Source of the DNA: Blattamonas nauphoetae
Taxonomy: Eukaryota; Preaxostyla; Oxymonadida
Assembly: GCA_033064195.1 (NCBI GenBank)
Contig: JARBJD010000304.1
Coordinates: 24,450 to 88,449 of the forward strand
Direction: 5' to 3'
DNA: 64,000 nt
Shown: positions 42,342 to 54,200 of the stretch, piece after piece
How the letters are laid out: each line of letters starts with the position of its first letter
How positions within the stretch are numbered: position 1 is the stretch's first letter
Position numbers and translations under genes: made by a program
The notes under the pieces: model-generated
The model's database searches: none
What the model was told of the DNA's origin: nothing
Seen by the model: only the letters and a program-made list of their open reading frames with translations

Positions 42342-42365
42342 TGGTTGAACTCTGAATCCAAAAGA

Positions 42366-43438
42366 ATGACTGATTTAGTGACGAATCCATCCTCCTGTAC
42401 TGATTACCCTAGCTCTGGTATCTCTTCACACAGCTTTTCATTATCTGCAGATTGTTCTCCTTTCGTTAATTGGAGCGAAGAACAACTTGTCGCTGATTCC
42501 AAAATGCCACTTTATTTCTATCTCTTGTTGCAACTATCAAGTTACAACCTGTTCTTGATGACTCTCTTAAAGCGAAAGCAGTGAAATTCCTCGAATCAGT
42601 TCATGTGGATGAAGAAAAATCAGCAGATGCTTTTCTCCACAGCCTTCAGCGAAACACAGATGAATCGTTGACAAACTTCGTACAATCCATTGTGGTGCTC
42701 ATTTCCATCCCCAATGAGGACATCACCAAAGCAACAATGAAGATGCTCAAAACTCTGCTCAGTCACTGTTCCGCTCAACACCTATTTACCCTCGTCCAAG
42801 CTGATCTGATCCCTCGACTCATCAACAGTCTCAATCCACAGTCTCTTTCTTTTGAAGAAGCAGTCGATATCCGCACTTTCCTCATTTCAACCATCGCTGA
42901 TTCTGTCCATCTCTCAACAACGTATGGTCTCGAACGACTCGAAATTGAGGATGGGCATGAACAACAATCTGTTCACGAGACTGTTTTTCAGCAGGTTGTG
43001 GGACATTCGGAGCAGTATATCAACCATTTGTGCGTGAACCGCTGTTCGATCATCGATGGAGACCAATCCCAGCTTTTTCTGGATCTCCTCACCAACCTCA
43101 TCCGAATATCTGCTACTTATCAACCGATGATGGATTTTGTCCTTCATATGCCCGTCGTACTCGCAATACCAAGTTGTCTGACATTCTTCGAAGATGCTCG
43201 CACAGTCTGGTATTTTCTGGTTGACATGAACAGTACCCAGCGAGATTGGAACGAAAAAAGCGGATACGCGCAACAGATGGGGAAGATAGTGCATCGAATG
43301 CTGCGAATGGAGGGCATCGAAGATGTGATTGAGGAAACGCTGCAAAACAACAAAGGCGGATTCTTCGGCGCATTTATTGTTGGTAGCTCGATCAAATTAA
43401 ACAACTTGCTGGGCATGAACCTTCCGCGGCGTGAATAG
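42366..43438 (+). pseudogene. Helical-repeat family member 2, one-base frameshift
   Basis: From ATG to TAG the locus is 1,073 bp, exactly one base shorter than its 1,074-bp paralogues. The frame starts normally (MTDLVTNP... SPFVNWSEEQL), breaks at about 42500-42501 in 'gattccaaaa' where a base is missing, and continues in the next frame from about 42505 to the end with full family similarity. Read as is, the first frame ends at 42584. It is either a recent pseudogene or a sequencing or assembly error at a short A run. The downstream 285 codons are undamaged. Confidence 0.8.
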
Positions 43439-45786
43439 AAACAGGCATGAACCATCCAAGGCTTCGACCTGTTTCTGCCTTACTTTGGACAGCACTGGTT
43501 GTGTGTGATCTTTGTCGGCTCTGACATCACCTCATGGTTTCGATTGCCGAAACAATTGGGGTTCTCTCTCGCCAGTCACCCTCGATGGTCACACACACTC
43601 TCAATCTTCGTCGCCGCCACTCTCGCCATCGTCGTGTCTGCAGACTGAGCGGGCACAACGAGATGACGAGAGATTCCAGAACACAAGTGGATCTCCATTC
43701 GGTTGAGTCGACCATGCGGTTCAATACATCCATCTTGCACCAGAATCAGAACAAACCGACAGATCTGATGGAATCTTCACAAAACTAGCATTCCGAAGGA
43801 ATTCAACCACAAAGAATCAACCTCACCTCACTCCATCTCCCTGACTCCCTCTTCGTCACAACTGATTGATCGACACCAGCGACTGCATTTGTCAGCCCCC
43901 ACTTTAGGTTTGTTGAGAATTGACCTCGCCGTCAGCCACCCTTCTGCTGATTTGTTGGAGAATGGAAGGGTTGGAAGATGTGTCGGAGCAAAGAGTCCAA
44001 CACAACAAGCGCGGATGAGTTGGTTGAGGGAACATTGTTGATTGTTCGATCGACTTGAACTTCACGAATGGACTGAACTAGCCGAACTTGAATGGAATCA
44101 AGTCTAACCGTTCGCTCTCCACACTCAGCCATCTCCCGCCCCTCAACCTCATTTTCTTGCGATTTCAACACCACTCCACTGGCCAGGCTGACAACTGTGG
44201 ATGGACTTCAAAATGTCGAAAACGAACAAACCGTCGAACGACAGACGATTCCTGGAATCTTCTTGGAGCACGTTCTGGTTTCAAGCAGCCTGTCGTTTCA
44301 GACACATCCTCTCGTCGAGACAGTCGATATGATTCAGTCACAGAATCCGCCATCGACAGTGGATCTCCAGTCAATTGAATTGAACATGTCGTTCAATCCG
44401 TCCAACTTGCACCAGAATCAGAACAGAACCACCAGTCACGCCTGTGTGTCGTCCTTTGAATCGACTTCTTCACATTGAAAAGTGATTGACCAATTACGAA
44501 CGACTTCGCGCTCATCGACATCTGCCTCATCGCTGCACAACATTCGCTGTTCCTGTGACTGTTGGTTCTCGCGTGATGATAAAGAGCACTGATGAGATGG
44601 CATTTCAGAATCGATCCCACATCGACCCTCGTCCTCGACTCCTCGACAAGACGGCAGAGTCAAAATTCTTCTTTCTTGAACTCCAACCAATTGCGGTTCA
44701 CACTCCCCGCGAAGAGGGATGAAGAGTGAAAGAAAGCACAATTCTCGAAGTGGCACTCAACGCATTGAACAGTCATCGCATGGAAGGGATCGGGTGCTCA
44801 CGGAAGACAAATGTACCGACACAAGTTCGCTGAGCTCCAGCGGGTTGATGGAGCGGACAGTGGGATGGGCACTGCAAGACAGCACAGAACGGGTCGCTCG
44901 GAAATTGGGCACCACCTCTCCAAGACTCTGGTCGAGAGGAACAAGGCGTGCCTGTCGAAGATCCAGCTGCGCCGACAAACGAACCACCTCGTCAAGACTG
45001 TTGTTGTGTGAAGGTCGTGTTTCGCGTCTTCGCTGGGCTGAACTGGCTTCGGAGATGAATCGGGAATTGTACTTCACCACACACCCTCTTCCTGTTCCTC
45101 TTCCACGCCGAATCCATTGGATGCTTGCTGGGGCGAGTGAGAGAGTGGACGTGAGAGAAGGGGGAGAAAACAGAGAAGTTGCTCTGCTGATGGCTAGAAA
45201 AGAGGGAAAATATCGAAGGAAGAGACTGCGTTGGGATGGGGCGAGCGGTCAGAAGGCATCGGGACGGATCCGACTCCTCTTCTGCTCGACAGAATCGTGA
45301 AGACCTCAACCGAAGTGTTTGGCCGAGATTAATTCCACATTCTCGACTTGTCAGCTTCTGATTCGCAGACATCACATACATCCTCCTCCACATCGCCTTC
45401 CCGTGCTTCCGCTGAGCAGACGAGTAGGATTTGTTCGGAAGTCCCCATCAGCTGTCGTTCGTCACTGTCTCATTCGAAGAAGAAATGAACGAAAACAACG
45501 AGGAGCGACGAACCTGAACGTTACATCTCTTCTTCTGTCGTCCGTCACTGTCCCATTCGAAAAAATTAGTCACGAGCTTTGACGCATGAATCTCTTCTTC
45601 CGTCCTCATGCATGGTCTTACTCGTTACCTCGTCGTTCACCATCATTTTGAAATTAACAACACGTTTTGTGTCGTTCAAGGCTAAGTCTTCATCCCTGGA
45701 TCGTCTCGCTAATCAGGATGCGATGTTTTATTCTTTTTTGGACAATTCTATCATCTAAGTGTCATTGTTTCACTCTTTTTCTCTTG
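43439..45786. other. Flank repeats and decayed sequence between family members 2 and 3
   Basis: 43440-43800 repeats the post-gene flank also found at 661-1000 and 46918-47150. 44090-44480 matches part of 1465-1570 and another internal flank block. From 44486 to 45300 there are short competing frames, one at 44811-45011 coiled-coil-like (HHLSKTLVERNKACLSKIQL), but no gene I can defend. From 45690 the promoter duplicate of the helical family begins. Confidence 0.45.
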
Positions 45787-45798
45787 ACCCATAACGAG
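45787..45798 (+). promoter_or_regulatory. ACCCATAACGAG start-proximal motif 3
   Basis: The motif lies 24 bases before the ATG at 45823, with the same upstream context as motif 2. Confidence 0.55.
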
Positions 45799-45822
45799 TG
45801 ATTGAACTCCGAATCCAAACAA

Positions 45823-46896
45823 ATGACAGGTTTAAACACGAAGAAACCCTCATCCACTGATTCTCCTTGCCCTGGTATCTCTTTTCACCACTTTTCATTT
45901 TCTCCAGATTGCTCACCTTTCGTTAATTGGAGCGAAGAACATCTTGAATCTGAATCCGAAAAGGCTGTTATCTTTCAGGCTCTCGTGACAAATTTGCAGT
46001 TACAGCCTGCTATTGACGACTCTCTGGAAGCTAAAGCGGTGAACTTTCTCAAATCTGTGGATCCGCTGACACAATCATCAGCACATGCTTTTCTCAGCAG
46101 TCTTACATCGAACTCTGACGATTCATTGACAGACTTCATCAAATCAATGATTGTGCTCATTTCTTCAACCAGTCAGGCCATCACAACTGCAGCAATGAAG
46201 ATGCTCGATTCTGTGTTCTGGAAATATTCCACACAGGTCCGACTTGACCTCGTCAGAGCTGATCTGATCTCTCAACTCGTCATCGCTCTCAATCCACAGT
46301 CTATTTCCTTTGCGGAAGCAGAAGATACCCACATTTGTCTCCTCTCAATCATCAACCGCACTTTCTGGCTGATAACTCCGTCTAGTCTTGCAGAACTCGG
46401 AATTCAAGATGAAAATAAACAACAAGCTGTTCACGAGACGATTGTGAAGCAAGTTGTTGTCCCTTCGGAGAAGTATATTCGCCATTTGTGCGTGAACCGA
46501 TTTTCGATCGTCGATGGAGACCAATCCCAGCTTTTTCTGGATCTCCTTACCAACCGCCTCAAAATATCTCCTCATTATCAACCAACAATGGATTTTGTCC
46601 TTCATATGCCTATCGTTCTCACGATTCCAAGTTGTCTCGCATTCTTCGAAAATGATTACACAATGTGGCGTTTTCTGAATAGAATGAACAATACCCAGGA
46701 AGATTGGAACAGAACAAGGGGCAAAACTCGACATATGAAGAAGAAAGTGCATCAAATCTTGAGAATGGAGGGCATCGAAGATGTGATTGAGGAAAGGCTA
46801 CGAAACGACAAAAAAGAATACAACGGAAGATGGACTGTTGCATACTCGATTCAATGGAACAACATGCAGGGAATGAACGCTCCGCAACGACCGTAG
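45823..46896 (+). CDS. Helical-repeat family protein 3 (357 aa)
   Basis: This is an intact frame of exactly the same length as family protein 1. The ATG at 45823 is preferred over an in-frame TTG at 45802, because eukaryotic initiation and the conserved 24-base spacing to ACCCATAACGAG both point to it. It shares CSPFVNWSEEHLESESEKAV, the central helices and the C-terminal RMEGIEDVIEERLRNDKKE block with its paralogues. It is predicted soluble with no recognised catalytic motif. It ends in TAG, and the sequence after the stop is the family flank repeat. Confidence 0.85.
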   Translation: MTGLNTKKPSSTDSPCPGISFHHFSFSPDCSPFVNWSEEHLESESEKAVIFQALVTNLQLQPAIDDSLEAKAVNFLKSVDPLTQSSAHAFLSSLTSNSDDSLTDFIKSMIVLISSTSQAITTAAMKMLDSVFWKYSTQVRLDLVRADLISQLVIALNPQSISFAEAEDTHICLLSIINRTFWLITPSSLAELGIQDENKQQAVHETIVKQVVVPSEKYIRHLCVNRFSIVDGDQSQLFLDLLTNRLKISPHYQPTMDFVLHMPIVLTIPSCLAFFENDYTMWRFLNRMNNTQEDWNRTRGKTRHMKKKVHQILRMEGIEDVIEERLRNDKKEYNGRWTVAYSIQWNNMQGMNAPQRP

Positions 46897-47758
46897 AAAT
46901 AGACAAGAACCAGCGAACATTTCGAACTGTATCTGCCTTATTTTGGATAGCACTGGTTGTATGTGATCTTTGTCGGCACTGGCATCACCTCACGGTTTGG
47001 TTTGCCGGATCGATTCGGATTCTCTCTTGCCAGTCTGCCTCTCTCGATGGTTGCCACACTCTCCTTCGCCGCCGCTACTCTCGTTCTGCTCGTTTGTGGA
47101 AGGCAATGCGTTGATCGATGGATCGATTGTAATGATTTGGGACACTTTGTGCATGTCCCCATCCCCCCTCCGCATTCTGGATCTCCCTCGCTCGTCAGCT
47201 GTCACTTCATCGGACGATTGGGAAGGATGGGAAGATTTGGTGGCCGAACTGATGCAAACGATGGAAGGGATAGTACCTGCATCCCACATTAGTTCATCCA
47301 TTGAAAATGGGTGGGAGGAGAGGCGAAGCGAAGTGGAGCATCGATTCTTCAGGTTTCTTCCAAGATCGTCTCGACATCCGGAAAAAGGGCAATGAAGGTT
47401 GGGAAGAGGCACAGATGGGCTCAACGACACCCCTCGTCCATCTCCATCTTCTCGAACCACTGTTCGCACTGTCTGGCGCACACCTGCTTCTGGTCTCGCC
47501 GATCACGTTGTCGACGAACGTCCTGATGTGCGACTGTGAAGTAGAGACAGGTTTTCTGCCACAAGAGGCAGAGAATGAATGAAACTCCATCCAGCAAGGC
47601 AAAGCCATGCCGAACCCTCGACACCTTTATCTTTCGGACATCCTTTTTGGAGATCGACTGAAATGAGAAATTCCCTCAGTCTTTGTTGTCTGTTTTCGTT
47701 CCTAGTTCACGACGTCTATTTCATCTCAATCTCTTTCTTTCACACTTTCTTGTTTCTC
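46897..47758 (+). repeat. Post-gene flank repeat before receptor B
   Basis: This is the counterpart of 661-1570, with the same catcacctca block and the MS-L-SPHG open frame (46970-47395). A second frame (47301-47582) overlaps it. The frames are not conserved in length between copies, so I do not call genes. From about 47660 the sequence becomes the pyrimidine-rich leader region of receptor B. Confidence 0.5.
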
Positions 47759-47770
47759 ACCCATAACGAG
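47759..47770 (+). promoter_or_regulatory. ACCCATAACGAG motif 4, upstream of receptor B leader
   Basis: The motif lies 24 bases before the ATG of the 43-codon ORF at 47795. It shows that the receptor's leader carries a helical-family promoter. Confidence 0.5.
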
Positions 47771-47794
47771 CATTTTGTTTCAGATTCCATCGGA

Positions 47795-47926
47795 ATGACC
47801 GAGAATGCAATGAAAACAGCCACCTCCTCACGTGCAGAATGCTCTGGGTCAACCAGAAAGTGGACAACCAATAATTTTGTTTTTTCACAATCTCGTTCTA
47901 TGTACGCTCGAACTGGTCCAAGATGA
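47795..47926 (+). CDS. Conserved 43-codon leader ORF upstream of receptor B
   Basis: It has the same length, start and ARTGPR-stop as 1936-2067. It starts at the position where a helical-family protein would start relative to motif 4, so it may be the remaining N terminus of such a gene, truncated by a stop and followed by the receptor. Whether it is translated is unknown. Confidence 0.35.
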   Translation: MTENAMKTATSSRAECSGSTRKWTTNNFVFSQSRSMYARTGPR

Positions 47927-48255
47927 ATTGCTCACCCGCTTTGTTTCATGAAGTACCTCAGTTTTTGATCCTCAATGAGTGCAACCTCTGTCAGAATTGG
48001 GCCCTGTTCAACGTCTGAATTCTTTGATGAAAGTTTCTTTATAACCATCCTGAACTCACACTTCTGTGTTGTCTTTGCCACATGTTACAAAATAATGCAA
48101 ATTTTTACGACGACGGAGGGGAAACATGTTTGCTGTATCTCCGTTAGAGACATGACACTTATCATGTCACCGTCCCGTTGGTACAGCCTTAATATTCGGG
48201 TTTTACGAATGTTCGTTGCATTCGTACGTATTTTGGGCCACATTTCGACCTCGCA
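47927..48255 (+). repeat. Leader of receptor B, duplicate of 2068-2397
   Basis: Near identity with the receptor A leader holds through most of its length, diverging in the last 80 bp or so. An ATG frame from 47975 covers it but is out of phase with the receptor, so it is not part of the protein. Confidence 0.6.
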
Positions 48256-51200
48256 ATGCTGTTTATCTGCCTTCTGACTGTCCTCCTGACCATCTCCGCA
48301 TCGTATCTTCAAATTCCCTCTACAACAGTGCTCCCGTTGGAATCACTCATCCCCCAGCAAAGAAATACCAAAATCATCCTTACATCGAAAACAAAGTCCG
48401 AGATAGTGCTTCCGATTGGCCGATATCACGTGTCAAATTTTGACGTCACATCCACGACCCTAAATCTGAATGGAAAGCAATCGTCAATTTTTCCATCAAC
48501 AACGAACGATGAAGCTTACTCAGAAAATTCCGAATCGAACATCTTTGCAGATGAAAAGGAAGACAAGCGGAATCAGCTTTTCCGAATCTCAAACTCGACA
48601 CTTTGGATGTCGGAACTGACATTCGAATGTGCGTCAGCTGGTTCATCAATCGCAACGATTTGTGGATCTTGTGTTCGGATTGGGGTGAGTCGGGTGATCT
48701 CGAACTCTGAACGGACGCCATTGGTGATTGTTGGAGGAGATTCTGGGAAAAGCAGTTCGATCACGATTATTGCCTGCTCGCACACTTCATCGTGTTTCCC
48801 ATCGCTTCTGCCTCTGACGAGCCTTGAAACGTCTGATTCTTGGATGACACACAAACAGGAATCGCATTGGATCGACACGAAAGTATCGGTGACGGGAAGT
48901 AAGATATCAGTTCTTGATGCTTGTCTGATTGGTGGAAGTGGGGCGTTGTTTGATTTTTGTGGATTGGGGCAAACCCTGACGGATGGCTGTTCGATCTCGA
49001 CAACACTCTCGTCGTCGTTGCTTTTGAACACCACAAGCTCCGTTGGAAGTGTCGATGTCGATGTGAATGAAGGAGAAAGAGATTTTGGGAATTGTTGGTC
49101 AGTTTCACAAAAGATGATTGGGAGTTGTGTTTCTGACAGCACGAACTATCTTTATGGAACAGGAATTCGCGATCTGAATTCGGGAGGATCAATTCTTTGC
49201 TCGAACACCTCCTTCACACACTGCACAACAACGACAGAATATTCAAATCAACATTTCGTAGAACAGACGAACATCTCTTTGGCAAACACTCTACACCTCT
49301 TCTCCCTCTGCACTTTCAAAGAATGCTCGACCACCAATGGCGGAGGAGGAGCCATATTTTTGTCCTCCATCGCTGCTGCTGTCGAGATTGACTCGTGTTC
49401 GTTCGACTCATGCTCAAGTTGGCTTGGAGGAGCTGTATATTTCTATCAGCCGAAAGTGCTATCGTTATCACTAACCATCTCTTCATCATCGTTCGTCAAG
49501 TGCTCCTCCAATAACAATGCTGGGGGATCACTCTTTCTCCTCGAAATACATACACTCTCCATTTCAGACTGTGTGTTTCTTGATTCTCAAACGAGCGCGT
49601 TTGGAGGAGCTGTCTGCATCAGCGGATGGGATGCTGAACTGTCCAACACTGGACTATCCAACTGTCTCTTCGAGAATTGTTCGACTAACATGTCGTCGTC
49701 GACTGGAGGTGGTGGAGCTCTTGCTTTCGATGAATGTTCCTCTGTCCAATTCGATTCTCTCCAATTTCGAGAATGTGTTGCTGCGACAGGGAATGGACAT
49801 GACGTATACTGCAGATTAACATTCCCAGGAGTCACTCTCTCAACAACGTCCAACTGCGATTCCACATCAACCCCAAAAGCAGAACGGATCTACCCAACGA
49901 CCAGTACAGTGGGTGCAATTCTACCAGATCCATCTGAAACTGCAACAATCCTGTCATTGGATTATGAACATGAGTCGACGACTGGAGTGATTGCTGCGAA
50001 ATTGAACAAGGAAGTGACAGGATCGCTTCTTGTTTTGGTTTCGAACTCGGAAGGGTCAGCTCAGCCAGCTGGAACGGCACCAAACATTGGTCGAGTGTTG
50101 CTGTTCTCGATTGAATCATCGACGCTCGGAATCTGCGCAGTGAGTGTTGGAGACACTGGTCTGCTCCAACTTCCTCTTGAAGACTACAAAATTGTTACTT
50201 CTTCTTTTTCAAAATGGATCGTCGAATGTCCCACACTCACATCTGCAGAGTGTGTTCTGGACGAAACTAACACTCGTGCGCTGTTGATTCTGGAAGGGTC
50301 TGATTTGGAGGATGAGACATTCGAGTTGACACTTCAGGATGACTGGATATTCGAAGCGAGATTCTCAGAAAACAAAGCAACGATTGACTTGGGAGCGATT
50401 GGAGTGAACTCGAGATGGAAAGAAACTCAACTGTTTGTGATTATGAGTGGAAAGAAGAAGGTCGAAGAATCGATTGTGGTCTTAATCCCATTGCCACTTT
50501 CTTTCACAATTCCATTGGCAGCTCGTCTCACCAACATTGAAGTGAGTGAACTGAAGGAGACTCAGACAGCAGTGACACTGTCGTTCTCATCTCGACTTCT
50601 GAAAGCCAACCAAGAATACGAGATCACAATTGAACCAAAAGATGGAAGTGAGAGAGTTGTGATGTCTGTGACAACAGACAACGACGTACTGATTGCTGAC
50701 CAGACAGTGAAGCTGTATCCATCGAACGGGAATGAGGAAGGATGGAAGAACTTGATTGGATTTGGGGAGGAAAACGAAGTGATTGGAATCTCAGCGAAAC
50801 CAGGAGATACGAAGTATCCGATTCAATTCTCTTCGATCACTATCACCACACCAGAAGAACCAGCTCGAGTGATTAATGCAGGATGTTCGACAGATCAACC
50901 TGCAACAACAATTGTGAGGATTGTCGGAAGCAGATTGATTGAACATGAGACGTACACACTCACTCTGAGTGGAAAACCGTCCACCGATCCAGATTCGTTG
51001 GATGTTCACGACACAACGATCTCTGTTATGGCATCATCGTCAACCGAAGCCAAATCTCCTTCTCTTCCTCTCTCGGAATCTTCATCTTCATCTCTCCTAT
51101 TCGGTCACACGTACACAATCACAGCGATCACAAATGGGTCAGTGACTGGGATCGTCGTTGGCACACCATCGTTCACAATTCGCTCAGCACCTTCTCAACC

Positions 51201-54200
51201 ATCACTGACCTCGATCTCGTGCGATCTGAAAGAGGGAGACCCGAAAGCAGTTGAATTGTCGATTTCTGGATCGAACATGCCAAATGGAGAATATCGACTT
51301 ATCTTGAAGAACAAAGTGAGCACGAAAGAAACAGTGTTGAAGATTGAGATTGTGAATTCAGAAGGAAGAATGGAAATTGATGTTTTTTCGTCTTCGACAC
51401 TAGAATATGGAGCGATGTACGAAGTGGTCAGTCTGTGGAGCAGTTCGGTGACAGTTGCTCTGCCGACAGATGCGACAAAGCGATTGTTGGAAGTGCCAGA
51501 AGCACCAGCTCGAGTTCGATCGGTGTCGTGTGTGCTTGCGGAAGATTTGAAAACACACGTTGAAGTTGTGATTTGTGGAGAGAATCTGCCAGTTGGAGAG
51601 GCGCTGACAGTGAAAGTGAAAGAAGTGGATTCATTAGGAACTACGACTGGGTCTGAGATTGACATTCCTTCGACATCGATCGCCAGCAAAACCAGTACCG
51701 AAGGCATTTCAATTGAAGTTTACGAAGTGACCAGCCCGAGCCTCAAGTTCGGGAAGACATACGAAGTGAGCTCACTCACCATTTCTGGAACAGACCCGTT
51801 CATTCTGGATGACTCTGTGCGCTTTTCAGTTCCTTGCGAGCCAGTTCGAGTGACGTCTGCGTTGTGCACTCGAAAGGATGCAGACAGGGTGATTGTGTCG
51901 TTGGAAGGATCGGGATTTGTGTTGGGAGAGTTCTACACAGTTTTGGTGTCTGGCCATCCGATTGGTTCTCCCTCGACTCCTTCGTCGTCACTGCACAACA
52001 CATCGTTTGTTGTGATTGCATCGTCGTCGAAAAACGCAATGTCATCTACTCTCCAACTGCATCCATCCGAAGGAAGCGAACTGAAGTTTTCGTATTCGTA
52101 CAGGATTGTTGGGATGACGAATGGGACAGAGGATGAGGATGGGGTGATTGAGGGAGGTGAGTTCGAGACTCAAGCAAATATCAAGCGAGACGAAGCACTG
52201 ATCACCAAAATTGAAGTTGATTCCGCGAATTCTCTGAACACTTCGGTGGTGATTGAAGTTTCTGGAACGAATCTTCCGAGCGAAACAGTTGGAAAGCTGA
52301 CAATGGATGCTTCATACTCTTTCGACCTGTCTTTCACTTCGTCATCGTTTGGTCGAAGTGCTGTGATCGAACTTGGAGTGAATGGTTCTCTCGGATTTGG
52401 TTCAGAATTTGAGATCACATCACTCACAGACTCGAACAAGCAGCCAATTCAAATTCCAGAAACGACTCTCACAACACCACTGAAACCAACGAAGTTGTCT
52501 TTGTGTGTTTGTGGGAATGAAGAGAAAGCAGGATTGGAGATGAGTGGAGCTGATCCTGAAACATGCAATTCAATCAAAGCAGTGTGGAACACCGCGACTT
52601 CTCTCGGGATCTTGGACACGACAATGCGAATTGTGGACTCGGCTGACCTCTCTTCTCCTCTTATCGTCACAACTCGCGTTCCGTTCAATCTGATTTCGTT
52701 CCAGATGGAGCCAGCAACTCTTCGGACCAGCCCATCCTCATCCCAATCGAGCTCAGTGCTGGTGTCGGTGGAGGAGGGAGGGCTGTGTAGACTGACACTG
52801 CTCACAATCACAGCCGACTTGTCAGTCTCAACTTTCAGACTTGTGTCAGCGTCGAAAGGGACAGTTGTGCTTCAATACTGTTCGATTGAAGGAACGCGAC
52901 CGAGCAAGTCGAACAGTGAAGATGGATCGATTTGTGGATGGTCGAGAGGATTGCTTGAGCTGATCGAGACAGATACAGAGCTGAATGGTGTGACGATGAA
53001 AGAGATTGAAGTGGGAGGGATCTGGATGAAGGGAGGGAAGCTGAAAGTGACCGCTGGAGTGTTCTCGCAAAACGGGCCATCGCTCGCCAACTTCACCTCT
53101 GCTCGACAGAACATCCACTGCGAAGGAGAAGGAACAATCTCGATCGACAAGCAGACGATTGCTGAAACCGATTCGATGTGGATTGATGCAAACGAATGCT
53201 CAATCGACGGAAGAGAATCACTCATCGCGTCGCCTCTTTTCGTCCCAACTCTGAGCTCGGACGAATCAACAGTTGAGACAGATAAGAGTGGAAAACAGAC
53301 AGTGAAAGTGGTTGGGACGACACTGATGCCGTGTGGACTGTCGTTGGAAGTGTTTGAGTGGGATTCGTCCAAGAACATTGAAGGCAACAGCGTGATTGTT
53401 GATCTCTCACCATCAACCGCGACACATTGGAACGAAACGGAAATCACCCTACCTTTCTCAGAATCGGAAGTTGCGAAACTGAACAGAAAGATGGAATGGC
53501 GAGGTCGTCTTGTGTTTGGAAATGGAGAGCGAACTTCGAATTGGATGGTTGTGTCTGGATTGATATCAGGAAACAAATCGCTTGGAGGAACAGAATCGAA
53601 ATGGTGGATTCCTGTGATCATTTCTCTGTCGTGTGCTCTTCTTGTTTCGCTGGTGATCGTTGTGTGTGTCTGTTTGCTTCGGAAACGACACTTGACTCGT
53701 AAAGAGCATCTGTCGAACGAAGAAATGGTACCAGCTCAAGTTGAATTCGATGAGAAGATGGAAGAGAACGATTCCATCACAAATCCGCCAAACAGCGCGA
53801 TCTCATCACTACCGTCTGAAAATTCGAAACATGCCACTTTATTTGGTGAGACACGATTTGCGAGTGAGGAAGTGATTCCCCCAGTTCAGTCGTGTGTGGA
53901 AGTGATTGTGTGCAACGAGAACATGGAGCGTTCAGTGGCAGTGGAGACAGACACGCTGTTCAATGCTCTGCACAATCCTCACACGACACGATGTGTGGAG
54001 AAGCGAAAAGTGGGTCAGGCGATTGCTCGTGGACTTGTGAGTCTTGTGGAGATGAACGTGATTGCTGACGTGTTGTCTCGACTTTCACCACACTGGGTTC
54101 TGTTCGACAAGAACGATCGAGTGAGTTTGAAGACGCGAGAGAACCAGAGTGTTATTGTAGGAGGGAGTGTAATTGGTGAAGGAGGAAGGAAGACATCAGA

